From assembly GCF_000020005.1 (NCBI RefSeq), contig NC_010718.1, forward strand, positions 140,001 to 204,000: a stretch of DNA of 64,000 nt. The letters run 5' to 3'. The notes under the pieces were generated by a model. The model had not been told where the DNA came from. It ran no database searches and saw nothing but the letters and a program-made list of their open reading frames with translations. This stretch comes from Natranaerobius thermophilus JW/NM-WN-LF. Its GTDB lineage: Bacteria; Bacillota; Natranaerobiia; Natranaerobiales; Natranaerobiaceae. A program made the translations under genes and the position numbers. Below, piece after piece: positions 55,357-63,987 of the stretch (position 1 is its first letter; each line of letters begins with the position of its first letter).

Positions 55357-56740
55357 TACAATGAAAAAAAAGAAAGAGGAATTTGTCCCCAAACAAGAAG
55401 GAAAAGTTGATATGTATGTTTGTGGTCCAACAGTATATGATTATTTTCATGTCGGAAATGCCAGGGCATTTTTAATTTTCGATGTGGTACGCAGATATTT
55501 AGATTACAAAGGTTATCAAGTGACTTATGTTCAAAACATTACTGATATAGAAGACAAAATGATTAATAGAGCTAATGAAGACGGGATAACTGTTGCTGAG
55601 TTAGCAGAGAAATACACTAGTGAGTACTTTGATGATGCTCGTGCTATAGGTATTAAAGATGCAGACCATCATCCGAAAGCTACTGAGCATATAGCCGAAA
55701 TTATTGAAATTATCCAGGATCTTCTGGATAAAGGTTATGCCTACCGTCAAGGAGGAGACGTTTACTTTGATACAGCAGCCTTTGACGATTACGGAAAATT
55801 ATGCAGACAAGACCCTGAAGAGCTGGTGTCTGGTGCTAGAGTGGCAGTGGATGATCGTAAGAAAAATCCTGCAGACTTTGTTTTATGGAAAAGCAAAAAG
55901 GAAGGGGAACCGGCCTGGGACAGCCCCTTTGGTCAAGGTCGGCCAGGTTGGCATATAGAGTGTTCTGCTATGAGCATGAAATACTTGGATACGCCCCTGG
56001 ATATCCATGCTGGGGGATCCGACTTAGTTTTCCCACACCACGAAAATGAAGTGGCTCAGAGTGAGGCCGCTACAGGACAAGACTTTTGCAAGTATTGGAT
56101 GCATGTAGGTTATTTAGAGATTGATAACCGAAAAATGTCGAAATCTATGGGGAACTTTTTAACTGTTCGTGACTTTAGACAAAAGTATGATCCTCGTGTT
56201 TTAAGATTGTTTTTAATGAGTGCTCACTATAGAAGTCCTCTTAATTTTACCGATGAATTAATTGAACAGGCAAAAAGCAGCTTAGACAGATTGGATAACT
56301 TTTACAATAATCTTAAGTTTTATCTTGAAAAAAGTCGAGAACAAGAACTTACGGATAAAGAGCAAGATATTATGGAATATCTAAAACAAGCTAGAACAGA
56401 ATTTGAAGCAGCTATGGATGATGATTTCAATACGGCCAGTGCACTGGCTGTTATATTTTCATTAGCAAAAGAAATTAACAGCTATATTGGAAATGGAGGA
56501 GAGAATGCCCTAGTTTTCAAAAACACTTATGACCTGTTGTTAGAATTTGATCAAGTTATGGGGCTCCTGCCAGAAACAGATGAAATATTACCGGAAGAAA
56601 TAGAGCAAAAAATTCAAGAACGAGAGCAAGCTCGCAAACAAAAAGATTTTCAACGAGCAGACGCAATTAGAGATGAACTTCGTGACCGAGGAATTATTTT
56701 AGAGGATACTCCTGAAGGAGTGAGGTGGAAACGAACTTGA
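55337..56740 (+). CDS. cysS: cysteinyl-tRNA synthetase
   Basis: This class I synthetase charges tRNA-Cys. The 467-residue protein has the zinc-binding Cys29 in [24 protein letters not shown], and [11 protein letters not shown], with HIGH-type FHVGN and KMSKS at about 269 ([11 protein letters not shown]). ATG 55337 gives the family N-terminus MSIKLFNT and good spacing from AGAGGTG; ATG 55331 is too close. It is co-transcribed with cysE and mrnC. Confidence 0.96.
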   Translation: MSIKLFNTMKKKKEEFVPKQEGKVDMYVCGPTVYDYFHVGNARAFLIFDVVRRYLDYKGYQVTYVQNITDIEDKMINRANEDGITVAELAEKYTSEYFDDARAIGIKDADHHPKATEHIAEIIEIIQDLLDKGYAYRQGGDVYFDTAAFDDYGKLCRQDPEELVSGARVAVDDRKKNPADFVLWKSKKEGEPAWDSPFGQGRPGWHIECSAMSMKYLDTPLDIHAGGSDLVFPHHENEVAQSEAATGQDFCKYWMHVGYLEIDNRKMSKSMGNFLTVRDFRQKYDPRVLRLFLMSAHYRSPLNFTDELIEQAKSSLDRLDNFYNNLKFYLEKSREQELTDKEQDIMEYLKQARTEFEAAMDDDFNTASALAVIFSLAKEINSYIGNGGENALVFKNTYDLLLEFDQVMGLLPETDEILPEEIEQKIQEREQARKQKDFQRADAIRDELRDRGIILEDTPEGVRWKRT

Positions 56741-57162
56741 AAGCATTTGAAAAAACTATAGAACAAAAGACAAAAACGGGTCAATTTTCACCTCAAAGCT
56801 TAGCTTATTTAGGGGATGCTGTTTATGAGTTATATGTCAGGCTACAAAGTACTGCAACTCCGTATAATTCAGTGAGCAATCTACATGAAAATACTGTTAG
56901 ACTAGTTTCTGCTCCCACCCAAGCTGTTTTGTTGGATAAAATCTATCCCAAACTAACCAAAGAAGAACAGGCAATAGTAAGAAGAGGCAAAAACGCCAAG
57001 GTTCATCAACCTCCTAAGGGTGTGAGGTATTACGAGTACCGTCTGGCAACGGGCTTTGAAGCTCTTGTTGGATATCTTTACCTAAAAGAAAGAGAAGATA
57101 GAATAGAAGAGCTGCTAATAAATGAAGTTAACAGGGAACTGTCAAATGAAGAATGTAAATAA
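56737..57162 (+). CDS. mrnC: Mini-ribonuclease 3
   Basis: Mini-III processes 23S rRNA ends in Gram-positive bacteria. It is an RNase III catalytic domain without a dsRNA-binding domain. The 141-residue protein has SLAYLGDAVYELYVR, the metal-binding signature near 20, and LATGFEALVGYLYL near 106. TTG 56737 overlaps the cysS stop (TTGA); a GTG at 56725 is an alternative start. In Firmicutes it always follows cysS. Confidence 0.93.
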   Translation: MKAFEKTIEQKTKTGQFSPQSLAYLGDAVYELYVRLQSTATPYNSVSNLHENTVRLVSAPTQAVLLDKIYPKLTKEEQAIVRRGKNAKVHQPPKGVRYYEYRLATGFEALVGYLYLKEREDRIEELLINEVNRELSNEECK

Positions 57163-57200
57163 AAACACCAAATATCTTTTAAAGGGGAGGAGTTGATATA

Positions 57201-57893
57201 ATGAAAGTTATTGATCCACAAGTTCTAATACCAGAGAAAGAAATGGATGAAGCCAAATTGAAAAAAATCGAAAGATATGCCAGGGTTTGTTATAAATCCG
57301 AAGACAAAATGAAAGGGAATTATAATCAGAGCTTATTAGAGTTTTTGGTAGAACAGGGCCACGAATCAGTTATTGAACATGAAAAGGTTACTGTTATGAT
57401 GATTATTGACAGGGGTTTATCCCATGAAATTGTGCGTCACCGCCTAGCTAGTTATAGTCAAGAATCCACAAGATACTGCAACTATCAAAAAGATAAGTTT
57501 GGAAATGAGATCACACTTATAAGACCGTATTTCTATTCTCATAGAGATAAAGAGTATCAGTTGTGGGAATCAAGCTGTCAAGAAATAGAACAAAAGTACT
57601 TTGAATTACTTGAAACAGGTTCAACACCTCAGGAAGCCCGTTCAATTTTACCTAACTCACTTAAGACGGAAATTGTAGTTACTTTTAATATGAGGGAATG
57701 GAGACATTTCTTTAAATTAAGATGTGATAAGGCGGCCCACCCACAAGCTAGGCAAATTGCTATTCCTGTGTTAAAAGAGTTTAAAAATAAATTCCCTGTC
57801 CTGTTTCAGGATATAGACTATGATAAATCTTTTGATCAAGAACATTATGCTAGTGTAATATATACTGATGAAATGTTTCAACCTTTAAAGTAA
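57201..57893 (+). CDS. thyX: FAD-dependent thymidylate synthase
   Basis: ThyX methylates dUMP with FAD and methylene-THF. The 230-residue protein contains the ThyX motif RHRLASYSQESTR starting near 79, and EWRHFFKLRCDKAAHPQAR toward the end. ATG 57201 follows AAGGGGAGG. It lies in the mrnC-rlmB run as in many Clostridia. It uses folate, which links it to folT in this window. Confidence 0.95.
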   Translation: MKVIDPQVLIPEKEMDEAKLKKIERYARVCYKSEDKMKGNYNQSLLEFLVEQGHESVIEHEKVTVMMIIDRGLSHEIVRHRLASYSQESTRYCNYQKDKFGNEITLIRPYFYSHRDKEYQLWESSCQEIEQKYFELLETGSTPQEARSILPNSLKTEIVVTFNMREWRHFFKLRCDKAAHPQARQIAIPVLKEFKNKFPVLFQDIDYDKSFDQEHYASVIYTDEMFQPLK

Positions 57894-57920
57894 AGATTGT
57901 GAAATTTTTGTGCTAGACAA

Positions 57921-58045
57921 ATGTTTGCCTGTTTTCAAAACAGTTTGTCAATGGCTTGTTATAACTTTAAATACTACGATTAACAGTAATTTTGGATAGC
58001 AATTTTGGTAATATGGCTACTATTAAAGTGAAAACAGGCAAACAT
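57921..58045. repeat. 125-bp element with 17-bp terminal inverted repeats
   Basis: ATGTTTGCCTGTTTTCA at 57921-57937 is exactly inverted at 58029-58045. Between them lies about 90 bp of A/T-rich DNA with no frame. It fills most of the thyX-rlmB gap. It could be a MITE, or a long RNA hairpin in the rlmB leader. Confidence 0.6.
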
Positions 58046-58083
58046 ATTTATATATGTCAAGAGTAAAAGGAGTGCTATAGGAA

Positions 58084-58827
58084 ATGCGGACTGACAGCCT
58101 TGTACCCGGGAAAAATCCAGTGGTTGAAGCCATAAGAGGAAATAGGAAAGTTTTTCGTATCTATATTTCTAAAGATTCTAACAAAAATTTTCAGGATGAG
58201 ATGCTAAAATTGGCTCAACAGCATAATATTAATTTAGATAAGGTTCCATTAGACCGATTGGATAAAATGGTGCCTACTACTGAACATCAAGGGATAGTTG
58301 CAGAAACCGAACCCTTTAAGTACTCCCAGTTAGACACAGTTCTTAAAGGATTTGATTATAATAATCAAAAACCACTCACCTTATTGATTTTAGACCATTT
58401 GACAGATCCTCAAAACTTTGGCGCTATTATCAGAACGGCTGATGCGGTGGGAGTGGATGGAGTAATTATTCCGAAACGTAGAAGCGTAGATGTTAACCCA
58501 ACCGTGATGAAAGCATCCAGTGGTGCAGCTGAACATGTTCCTATAATAAAGGTATCAAATTTAAGACAAACTATTTCAAAATTAAAAGAGCAATGGATCT
58601 GGATTTTGGGAACTGATATAGATGGTGATAGAGGAATTTTCGAAGAAAATTATAATATTCCCCTGGCCCTTGTGGTGGGAAACGAAGCCAGTGGTATGAG
58701 TCCATTGGTAAAGAAAGAATGTGATTTTATAGCCAATATTCCTATGATTGGCCGGGTGAATTCCCTTAATGCAAGTGTAGCAACAGCTGTAGTGCTTTAT
58801 GAAATATACCGCCAAAAAACTAATTAG
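58084..58827 (+). CDS. rlmB: 23S rRNA 2'-O-methyltransferase RlmB (SpoU family)
   Basis: This enzyme methylates the ribose of G2251 in 23S rRNA. The 247-residue protein has an N-terminal substrate-binding domain (VPGKNPVVEAIRGN), then the knotted SPOUT fold with LILDHLTDPQNFGAIIRTADAVG, ALVVGNEASGMSPLV and the final NSLNASVATAVVLYE. ATG 58084 follows AAAAGGAG. yacP follows 32 nt later. Confidence 0.94.
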   Translation: MRTDSLVPGKNPVVEAIRGNRKVFRIYISKDSNKNFQDEMLKLAQQHNINLDKVPLDRLDKMVPTTEHQGIVAETEPFKYSQLDTVLKGFDYNNQKPLTLLILDHLTDPQNFGAIIRTADAVGVDGVIIPKRRSVDVNPTVMKASSGAAEHVPIIKVSNLRQTISKLKEQWIWILGTDIDGDRGIFEENYNIPLALVVGNEASGMSPLVKKECDFIANIPMIGRVNSLNASVATAVVLYEIYRQKTN

Positions 58828-58859
58828 TGAAGCATGAGCCAGATCGGAGTGATATCTAA

Positions 58860-59372
58860 ATGACAGATTATTTAATTGTAGACGGTTATAATATTATTAA
58901 TGCTTGGGACCATTTAAAAAAATCTGCCGAAGAAAATTTAGAAATTAGTCGAATTGAACTAATAGACGAATTATCCGAGTACAAAGGGATTTTGTGGGGA
59001 AAGATCGTTGTGGTTTTCGATGCCCACTCAGCCAAGCAAAAAAACCGCCATACTGAACAAATCAATGGAATTTTGGTTATATACACTAAGGAAGGGGAAA
59101 CGGCTGATAGTTTGATTGAGGCTTTAGTGTATGATTTGGTCGATAAAGGCAATGTTGATGTAGCCACCTCCGACTGGCAAGAACAACGTGTAATTATGGG
59201 GAAAGGTGCTGTCCGACTTTCGGCTCGTGATTTAAAAAAGCTCATTAGGGAGACTAAGGAAAAAATACGTAAAAATTTCATTGAAAAAGAAGAAGGTAAA
59301 CGAAATACTCTCGATAATCTCCTCGATCAGCAAGTTAAAGAGAAACTCAATATTCTTCGACATAAAAAGTGA
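58860..59372 (+). CDS. yacP: YacP-like NYN domain ribonuclease
   Basis: This protein family includes Rae1, which cuts mRNA on ribosomes. The 170-residue protein begins MTDYLIVDGYNIINAW, the NYN/PIN-like acidic site, and has VVFDAHSAKQK, TKEGETADSLIEALVYDL and VATSDWQEQRVIMGKGA with further acidic residues. A basic tail follows. ATG 58860 follows GGAGTGA. It sits between rlmB and sigH, as in Bacillus. Confidence 0.9.
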   Translation: MTDYLIVDGYNIINAWDHLKKSAEENLEISRIELIDELSEYKGILWGKIVVVFDAHSAKQKNRHTEQINGILVIYTKEGETADSLIEALVYDLVDKGNVDVATSDWQEQRVIMGKGAVRLSARDLKKLIRETKEKIRKNFIEKEEGKRNTLDNLLDQQVKEKLNILRHKK

Positions 59373-59388
59373 AAGTTCCTTCTTTAGC

Positions 59389-59418
59389 TTGACGGTATAT
59401 TTTAATATGCGGTATAAT
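59389..59418 (+). promoter_or_regulatory. sigH promoter
   Basis: TTGACG at 59389-59394 and TATAAT at 59413-59418 with 18-bp spacing, about 57 nt before the sigH start. Confidence 0.8.
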
Positions 59419-59475
59419 ATGTTTATGCATAGGGGGGCTTGTTTCCCGTAGAAAACTAAAGCGGAGGCGATTCAT

Positions 59476-60117
59476 GTGAGTCAAAGTGCCCAAGATATTT
59501 TTGAAAAGTATGATCTCAATAGTGACGAAGAAGTTGCTAAAAGAGCCCGCGAGGGATGTCATGAGGCTCTTGAATTTTTGATTGGGAAATATAAAAATTT
59601 TGTTAGAGCTAAGGCGAGGTCATACTTTTTAATAGGAGCTGACCGAGAAGATATTATTCAAGAAGGTATGATTGGCCTTTATAAAGCTATCAGGGACTTT
59701 CGCGGGGACAAGCTGTCATCTTTTAAGGCATTTGCCGAGTTATGTATTACAAGACAGATAATTACAGCAATCAAAACGGCAACCAGGCAAAAACACATCC
59801 CCTTAAACTCTTATGTTTCCTTAGATAAACCAATTTACGATGAGGATTCTGATAGGACTTTACTAGATGTCATTTCAGGTGTTAGAATTACCGATCCTGA
59901 ATATTTGATGGTTAATAGGGAAGAATACAATGATATCGAGCTAAAGATGACTGAAATCCTGAGTAGCTTAGAATGGAAGGTGTTGATGCTGTACTTGGAA
60001 GGCAAAAGTTATCAGGAAATAGCCCAGGAATTAGATAGGCATGTTAAATCTATCGACAATGCATTACAGAGAGTAAAAAGAAAACTAGAGAGATATCTAA
60101 ATATTAGAAGTGAATAG
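59476..60117 (+). CDS. sigH: sporulation sigma factor SigH
   Basis: Sigma-H (Spo0H) directs early sporulation and stationary-phase genes. The 213-residue protein has region 2 (KYKNFVRAKARSYFLIGADREDIIQEGMIGLYKAIRDF), the FKAFAELCITRQIITAIKTATRQKHIPLNSYVSLD stretch typical of SigH, and region 4 at the end (EGKSYQEIAQELDRHVKSIDNALQRVKRKL). GTG 59476 lies after GGAGGCG. Gene order yacP-sigH matches Bacillus. Confidence 0.96.
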   Translation: MSQSAQDIFEKYDLNSDEEVAKRAREGCHEALEFLIGKYKNFVRAKARSYFLIGADREDIIQEGMIGLYKAIRDFRGDKLSSFKAFAELCITRQIITAIKTATRQKHIPLNSYVSLDKPIYDEDSDRTLLDVISGVRITDPEYLMVNREEYNDIELKMTEILSSLEWKVLMLYLEGKSYQEIAQELDRHVKSIDNALQRVKRKLERYLNIRSE

Positions 60118-60201
60118 CAACGACTCTATCAAATATCAAGTAAGGCATTTTGCAATTCTAATCAGCTAAAATAAAATCATAAAACTTTTTAACAATAAGG
60201 G

Positions 60202-60231
60202 TTGACTTTTGCAGGGAGTCTGATGTATAAT
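60202..60231 (+). promoter_or_regulatory. promoter of the tRNA cluster
   Basis: TTGACT at 60202-60207 and TATAAT at 60226-60231 with 18-bp spacing, about 57 nt before tRNA-Tyr. It may also drive tuf by readthrough. Confidence 0.85.
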
Positions 60232-60287
60232 TACACATGCTTAACAGGGCGCAGTGCAGTATCGCTGCGTTTACAAAAGCTCTATAC

Positions 60288-60375
60288 GGAGAGGTACCCG
60301 AGTCTGGCCAAAGGGGGCAGACTGTAAATCTGCTGGCGCAAGCCTTCGGAGGTTCGAATCCTCCCCTCTCCACCA
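60288..60375 (+). tRNA. tRNA-Tyr (GTA)
   Basis: A type II tRNA with acceptor GGAGAGG/CCTCTCC, anticodon loop CTGTAAA, a long variable arm and a T-loop GTTCGAATC. CCA is encoded. Confidence 0.96.
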
Positions 60376-60394
60376 ATTATGTAAAGATGACCGA

Positions 60395-60468
60395 GCGGGC
60401 GTAGCTCAGTGGTAGAGCCCTGGCCTTCCAAGCCAGTCGCGTGGGTTCGATTCCCATCGCCCGCTCCA
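60395..60468 (+). tRNA. tRNA-Gly (TCC)
   Basis: Acceptor GCGGGCG/CGCCCGC, anticodon stem GGCCT-TCC-AAGCC region, T-loop GTTCGATTC. CCA is encoded. Confidence 0.96.
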
Positions 60469-60485
60469 GTTTCACCAATAATCGA

Positions 60486-60563
<78 letters not shown>

Positions 60564-60580
60564 GATTTAAATTTAAGCGA

Positions 60581-60658
60581 GCTCACGTAGCTCAGCTAGG
60601 TTAGAGCGCATCCTTGGTAAGGATGAGGCCACCGGTTCAAATCCGGTCGTGAGCTCCA
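60581..60658 (+). tRNA. tRNA-Thr (GGT)
   Basis: Acceptor GCTCACG/CGTGAGC, anticodon loop TTGGTAA, T-loop GTTCAAATC. CCA is encoded. Confidence 0.95.
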
Positions 60659-60662
60659 TTAT

Positions 60663-60739
60663 GGCGGCGTAGCTCAGTTGGCTAGAGCATGCGGTTCATA
60701 CCCGCAGAGTCCGGGGTTCAAATCCCTGCGCCGCCACCA
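60663..60739 (+). tRNA. elongator tRNA-Met (CAT)
   Basis: Acceptor GGCGGCG/CGCCGCC is fully paired, anticodon loop TTCATAC, CCA encoded. The paired acceptor and body resemble elongator Met rather than initiator. A minor Ile tRNA with modified CAT is less likely. Confidence 0.92.
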
Positions 60740-60992
60740 TTACTTTAAATATGTTTTTATACATATTTTTTTTGTTTTACTGTCTAAACTATTATAATAT
60801 TAAACTGCAAATTTCAGTTTTGATTTTTTTATAGCTATCAATTATAATTATATGCAGTAATGTTTATTTCGATTGGACATGTTCAGAAAATTAAAATGTT
60901 TTGCATTAAACTGGAAGAAATAAGTGAAAGCTAGTAAAAGATATGGAAGTGAATAAAAGTGAATAAAAAATTTAAGTAAGGAGGAGTAAGCC

Positions 60993-62195
60993 ATGGCAAA
61001 GGAGAAGTTTGAGAGGACGAAACCGCATGTCAACATAGGTACGATAGGTCACGTAGACCACGGGAAGACAACGTTGACAGCAGCGATGACTACTTGCTTA
61101 TCCACAGCAGGTGGTGCAGAAAAGATGGAATACGACAGTATTGATCGAGCGCCTGAAGAGAAAGAGAGAGGTATTACGATCAGTACAGCTCACGTAGAAT
61201 ATGAATCAGATAATCGTCACTATGCTCACGTAGACTGTCCAGGACACGCAGACTATGTAAAGAACATGATCACCGGAGCAGCTCAGATGGACGGTTCAAT
61301 CATGGTAGTAAGTGCAGCAGATGGTCCAATGCCACAGACGAGAGAGCACATTTTGTTGAGTCGTCAGGTAGGGGTTCCTCATATAGTAGTATTTTTAAAC
61401 AAAGCAGATATGGTAGATGACGAAGAGCTACTAGAGCTAGTAGAGATGGAAGTAAGGGACTTGTTGAACGAATATGACTTCCCAGGAGACGACACACCTG
61501 TAGTAACAGGTTCAGCTTTAAAAGCAATAGAGTGTGGTTGTGGAGACAGAGAGTGTGAAAACTGTGGACCGATTTGGGAACTAGTAGATGCCATTGATGA
61601 CTACATTCCAACCCCAGATCGTGATGTAGATAAGCCATTCTTGATGCCAGTAGAGGACGTATTCAGCATAACAGGTAGAGGTACAGTAGCGACAGGAAGA
61701 GTAGAGCGAGGAAATATCAATGTACAAGACGAAGTAGAAATTGTAGGTATGGCAGATCGTCCTAAGAAGACAGTAGTCACAGGGGTAGAGATGTTCAGAA
61801 AGTCAATGGACTATGGTGAAGCAGGAGACAACATTGGAGCCTTGCTACGAGGAGTTGACCGAGAAGAGATCGAAAGAGGTCAAGTTCTAGCCAAGCCAGG
61901 CAGCATCAATCCTCATACCAAGTTTAAAGCAGAGGTATATGTACTGAAGAAAGAAGAGGGAGGTCGTCATACTCCATTCTTCCAAGGATACAGACCTCAG
62001 TTCTACTTCAGAACAACAGACGTAACCGGGGTTATTGAGTTACCAGAAGGAGTAGAGATGGTAATGCCTGGTGACAACGTACAGATGGAAATCAACTTGA
62101 TTACGCCTATAGCTATAGAAGAAGGATTGAGATTCGCTATTCGTGAAGGTGGCAAAACAGTAGGTGCTGGTGTTGTTACTGGCATCATTGAGTAG
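60993..62195 (+). CDS. tuf: elongation factor Tu
   Basis: EF-Tu carries aminoacyl-tRNA to the ribosome. The 400-residue protein has GTP motifs GHVDHGKTT at 19-27, [12 protein letters not shown], and the domain 2 and 3 segments [21 protein letters not shown] and [16 protein letters not shown] short cysteine-rich insertion (Cys181, 183, 188, 191: CGC, CENC) lies in the late G domain, as in some Clostridia. ATG 60993 follows AAGGAGG. It lies behind the tRNA cluster and ends at its own terminator. Confidence 0.97.
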   Translation: MAKEKFERTKPHVNIGTIGHVDHGKTTLTAAMTTCLSTAGGAEKMEYDSIDRAPEEKERGITISTAHVEYESDNRHYAHVDCPGHADYVKNMITGAAQMDGSIMVVSAADGPMPQTREHILLSRQVGVPHIVVFLNKADMVDDEELLELVEMEVRDLLNEYDFPGDDTPVVTGSALKAIECGCGDRECENCGPIWELVDAIDDYIPTPDRDVDKPFLMPVEDVFSITGRGTVATGRVERGNINVQDEVEIVGMADRPKKTVVTGVEMFRKSMDYGEAGDNIGALLRGVDREEIERGQVLAKPGSINPHTKFKAEVYVLKKEEGGRHTPFFQGYRPQFYFRTTDVTGVIELPEGVEMVMPGDNVQMEINLITPIAIEEGLRFAIREGGKTVGAGVVTGIIE

Positions 62196-62205
62196 GGAGT
62201 AGCAT

Positions 62206-62232
62206 AGCCAGGGCTTAGTCCCTGGCTTTTTT
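62206..62232 (+). terminator. tuf terminator
   Basis: An 8-bp stem AGCCAGGG/CCCTGGCT with loop CTTAGT runs into six T residues, 10 nt after the tuf stop. Confidence 0.92.
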
Positions 62233-62260
62233 GATACATTTTTATATATAATTTAAGATG

Positions 62261-62289
62261 TTGACATTGACTATATGTTGTGATAGATT
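62261..62289 (+). promoter_or_regulatory. rpmG-secE-nusG promoter
   Basis: TTGACA at 62261-62266 and TAGATT at 62284-62289 with 17-bp spacing. The -10 is weak, but the position just after the tuf terminator supports it. Confidence 0.55.
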
Positions 62290-62342
62290 TTTAGAAGTGA
62301 CAAATTGACTGAGACGAGTGCACAAGCGGGAGGTGCGAAAAA

Positions 62343-62492
62343 ATGCGGGAAAAAATCACTCTTGAATGCACAGAATGCAAACAGAGGAATTACAAAAGTT
62401 TTAAAAATAAACAAAACGACAGAGATAGAATTGAACTCAAGAAATATTGTAAATTTTGTAACAGACACACTTTACACAAAGAAAGTAAGTAA
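62343..62492 (+). CDS. rpmG: 50S ribosomal protein L33
   Basis: This small ribosomal protein has 49 residues: [20 protein letters not shown] then [20 protein letters not shown] and RHTLHKESK. Two CxxC pairs (CTEC, CKFC) make it the zinc-binding form of L33. ATG 62343 lies 7 nt after GGGAGGTG. It sits at the canonical place before secE-nusG. An overlapping 72-codon frame at 62305-62523 is in another frame and not real. Its last codons fall in a short tandem repeat. Confidence 0.95.
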   Translation: MREKITLECTECKQRNYKSFKNKQNDRDRIELKKYCKFCNRHTLHKESK

Positions 62493-62519
62493 CAAAGAAA
62501 GTAAGTACAAAGAAAGTGC
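62476..62519 (+). repeat. tandem repeat at the end of rpmG
   Basis: About three copies of a 15-16 bp unit (ACAAAGAAAGTAAGT-) run from inside the last codons of rpmG (HKESK) into the spacer. The third copy is shorter and diverged. It suggests slippage-type duplication at the rpmG 3' end. Confidence 0.75.
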
Positions 62520-62597
62520 TTGACTAACTAACAATTAACAAAAGAGTATAGTAATTTGAAATTAAGTGAAAACTTCACTTTAAAAGGTGGGTAAGGT

Positions 62598-62789
62598 ATG
62601 GGCTTAATTCGCAAGGCGCTTAAATTTTTAAGAGAGACGAAGATAGAATTGAAAAAAGTCAATTGGCCTAATAGGCAACAGTTAATAACTTATACAGGCG
62701 TTGTACTGATGACTGTTGCTATAGTTGGAGTTTATTTCTGGATTCTTGACACTGCCTTTATAGGTATTATCCAATTGATGATTCAATAA
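62598..62789 (+). CDS. secE: preprotein translocase subunit SecE
   Basis: SecE is the essential clamp of the SecYEG channel. The 63-residue protein has the amphipathic segment IRKALKFLRETKIELKKVNWPNRQQL before a single membrane helix (about 33-53). ATG 62598 follows AAAGGTGGG. It lies between rpmG and nusG, the common Firmicute order. Confidence 0.95.
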   Translation: MGLIRKALKFLRETKIELKKVNWPNRQQLITYTGVVLMTVAIVGVYFWILDTAFIGIIQLMIQ

Positions 62790-62808
62790 ACTTATAACAG
62801 GAGGGAAA

Positions 62809-62823
62809 GGATCTCGTAGATCC
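62809..62823 (+). other. hairpin between the strong SD and the nusG start
   Basis: GGATCT-CGT-AGATCC forms a 6-bp hairpin. It sits between AGGAGGG (62799-62805) and the nusG ATG (62834). A weaker CGAGGT lies 4 nt before the ATG. The hairpin could bring the strong site closer to the start. Confidence 0.4.
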
Positions 62824-62833
62824 TCGAGGTATT

Positions 62834-63358
62834 ATGGAAAAACAATGGTTTGTGGTTCATACTTATTCGGGTTATGAAAACAAAGTAAAAACGAACCTGG
62901 AAAAACGCGTGGCTTCTATGGGTATGGATGATAAGATCTTTCGTATTGTTGTGCCTACTGAAACGCAGATAAATATTAAAGATGGGCGTCGACAAGAGAA
63001 AGAAAAGAAGGTTTTTCCGGGATATGTGATAGTAGAAATGGTTATGGATGAAGATTCCTGGTATGTAGTGAGGAACACTCCAGGAGTCACAGGTTTCGTG
63101 GGTTCAGGAGCCAAACCTGTTCCCCTTAATGAAGATGAAGTAGCTAGTATTATGAAGCAAATGGGTTATGAAGAGCCCAAAAAAGAAGTTGATTTGGAAG
63201 CTGGCCAAGAAGTTAAAATCCTAGAAGGTCCTTTTGAGAATTTCAGTGGACAAATCGAAGAAGTATATCCGGACAAGGAAAAAGTTAAAGTCACTGTTTC
63301 CATGTTTGGGAGAGAAACTCCTGTTGAATTGGATTTTGAACAAGTTGAAAAAGTGTAA
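62834..63358 (+). CDS. nusG: transcription termination/antitermination factor NusG
   Basis: NusG binds RNA polymerase and controls pausing and termination. The 174-residue protein has the N-terminal NGN domain (KQWFVVHTYSGYENKVKTNLE, VFPGYVIVEMVMDEDSWYVVRNTPGVTGFVG) and a C-terminal KOW domain (about 120-174, GQEVKILEGPFENFSGQIEEV). ATG 62834 is the only good start; see the hairpin upstream for its ribosome site. Confidence 0.96.
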   Translation: MEKQWFVVHTYSGYENKVKTNLEKRVASMGMDDKIFRIVVPTETQINIKDGRRQEKEKKVFPGYVIVEMVMDEDSWYVVRNTPGVTGFVGSGAKPVPLNEDEVASIMKQMGYEEPKKEVDLEAGQEVKILEGPFENFSGQIEEVYPDKEKVKVTVSMFGRETPVELDFEQVEKV

Positions 63359-63433
63359 CAGTTATATGTGTATATAGTTAAGTTGACTTATTTAGAATTT
63401 TTAGTTTAAGTTTTGAAATAGGAGGTGTGGATA

Positions 63434-63859
63434 ATGGCCAAAAAAGTTGCTCAGGTTATTAAGCTTCAGATTCCAGCCGGCAAAGCAACGCCTGCTCCCC
63501 CTGTTGGCCCCGCTTTAGGCCAGCATGGTGTCAATATAATGTCATTTTGTAAAGAATTTAATGAACAAACTGCTAATCAAGAAGGCATGCTAATACCGGT
63601 GGAAATCACTGTATATGAAGACCGATCTTTTACCTTTATCACTAAAACGCCACCAGCTGCTGTATTGTTGAAAAAGGCTGCTGGGATTGACAAAGCCAGT
63701 GGTGAACCTAACAAAAATAAGGTTGCAACTGTAGGTAAAGATAAAGTGAAAGAGATTGCTGAGCTGAAGATGCAAGATATGAATGCTTCTGACTTGGACG
63801 CAGCCATGAAAATGGTTGAAGGTACTGCCAGAAGCATGGGTATTATTGTTGAAGGATAA
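63434..63859 (+). CDS. rplK: 50S ribosomal protein L11
   Basis: L11 forms the stalk base with 23S rRNA and binds the GTPase factors. The 141-residue protein begins [43 protein letters not shown], the conserved N-terminus, and ends in [22 protein letters not shown] 63434 follows GGAGGTG. Three more codons upstream (MWI) are possible but lie on the ribosome site. rplA follows. Confidence 0.97.
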   Translation: MAKKVAQVIKLQIPAGKATPAPPVGPALGQHGVNIMSFCKEFNEQTANQEGMLIPVEITVYEDRSFTFITKTPPAAVLLKKAAGIDKASGEPNKNKVATVGKDKVKEIAELKMQDMNASDLDAAMKMVEGTARSMGIIVEG

Positions 63860-63946
63860 GTAAAAGCGAGCTCATAATCTTGCGAGCTAATAATTTTGAT
63901 CATATAAAATTTTTTGATCTTTTTAATCCAAGACGAGTTTAAATAT

Positions 63947-63973
63947 GTGGGAGGGAATTTCCCGCTAAACCAC
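63947..63973 (+). promoter_or_regulatory. probable ribosomal protein L1 binding site
   Basis: GTGG-GA-GGG-AATTT-CCC-GCTAAA-CCAC forms two short helices split by an asymmetric loop, the general form of L1 mRNA targets. It lies 14 nt before the rplA start and next to its AAGGAGG. L1 bound there would block translation. Confidence 0.65.
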
Positions 63974-63987
63974 AAGGAGGTATTACA

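Noticed and set aside
60776-60860. Another copy of the dispersed repeat before tuf
   Set aside because: AAATTTCAGTTTTGAT and TAGCTATCAATT resemble it only loosely; A/T-rich DNA could give this by chance.
62305-62523. 72-codon frame over rpmG
   Set aside because: A different frame in the same DNA encodes L33 with both CxxC pairs and a proper ribosome site.
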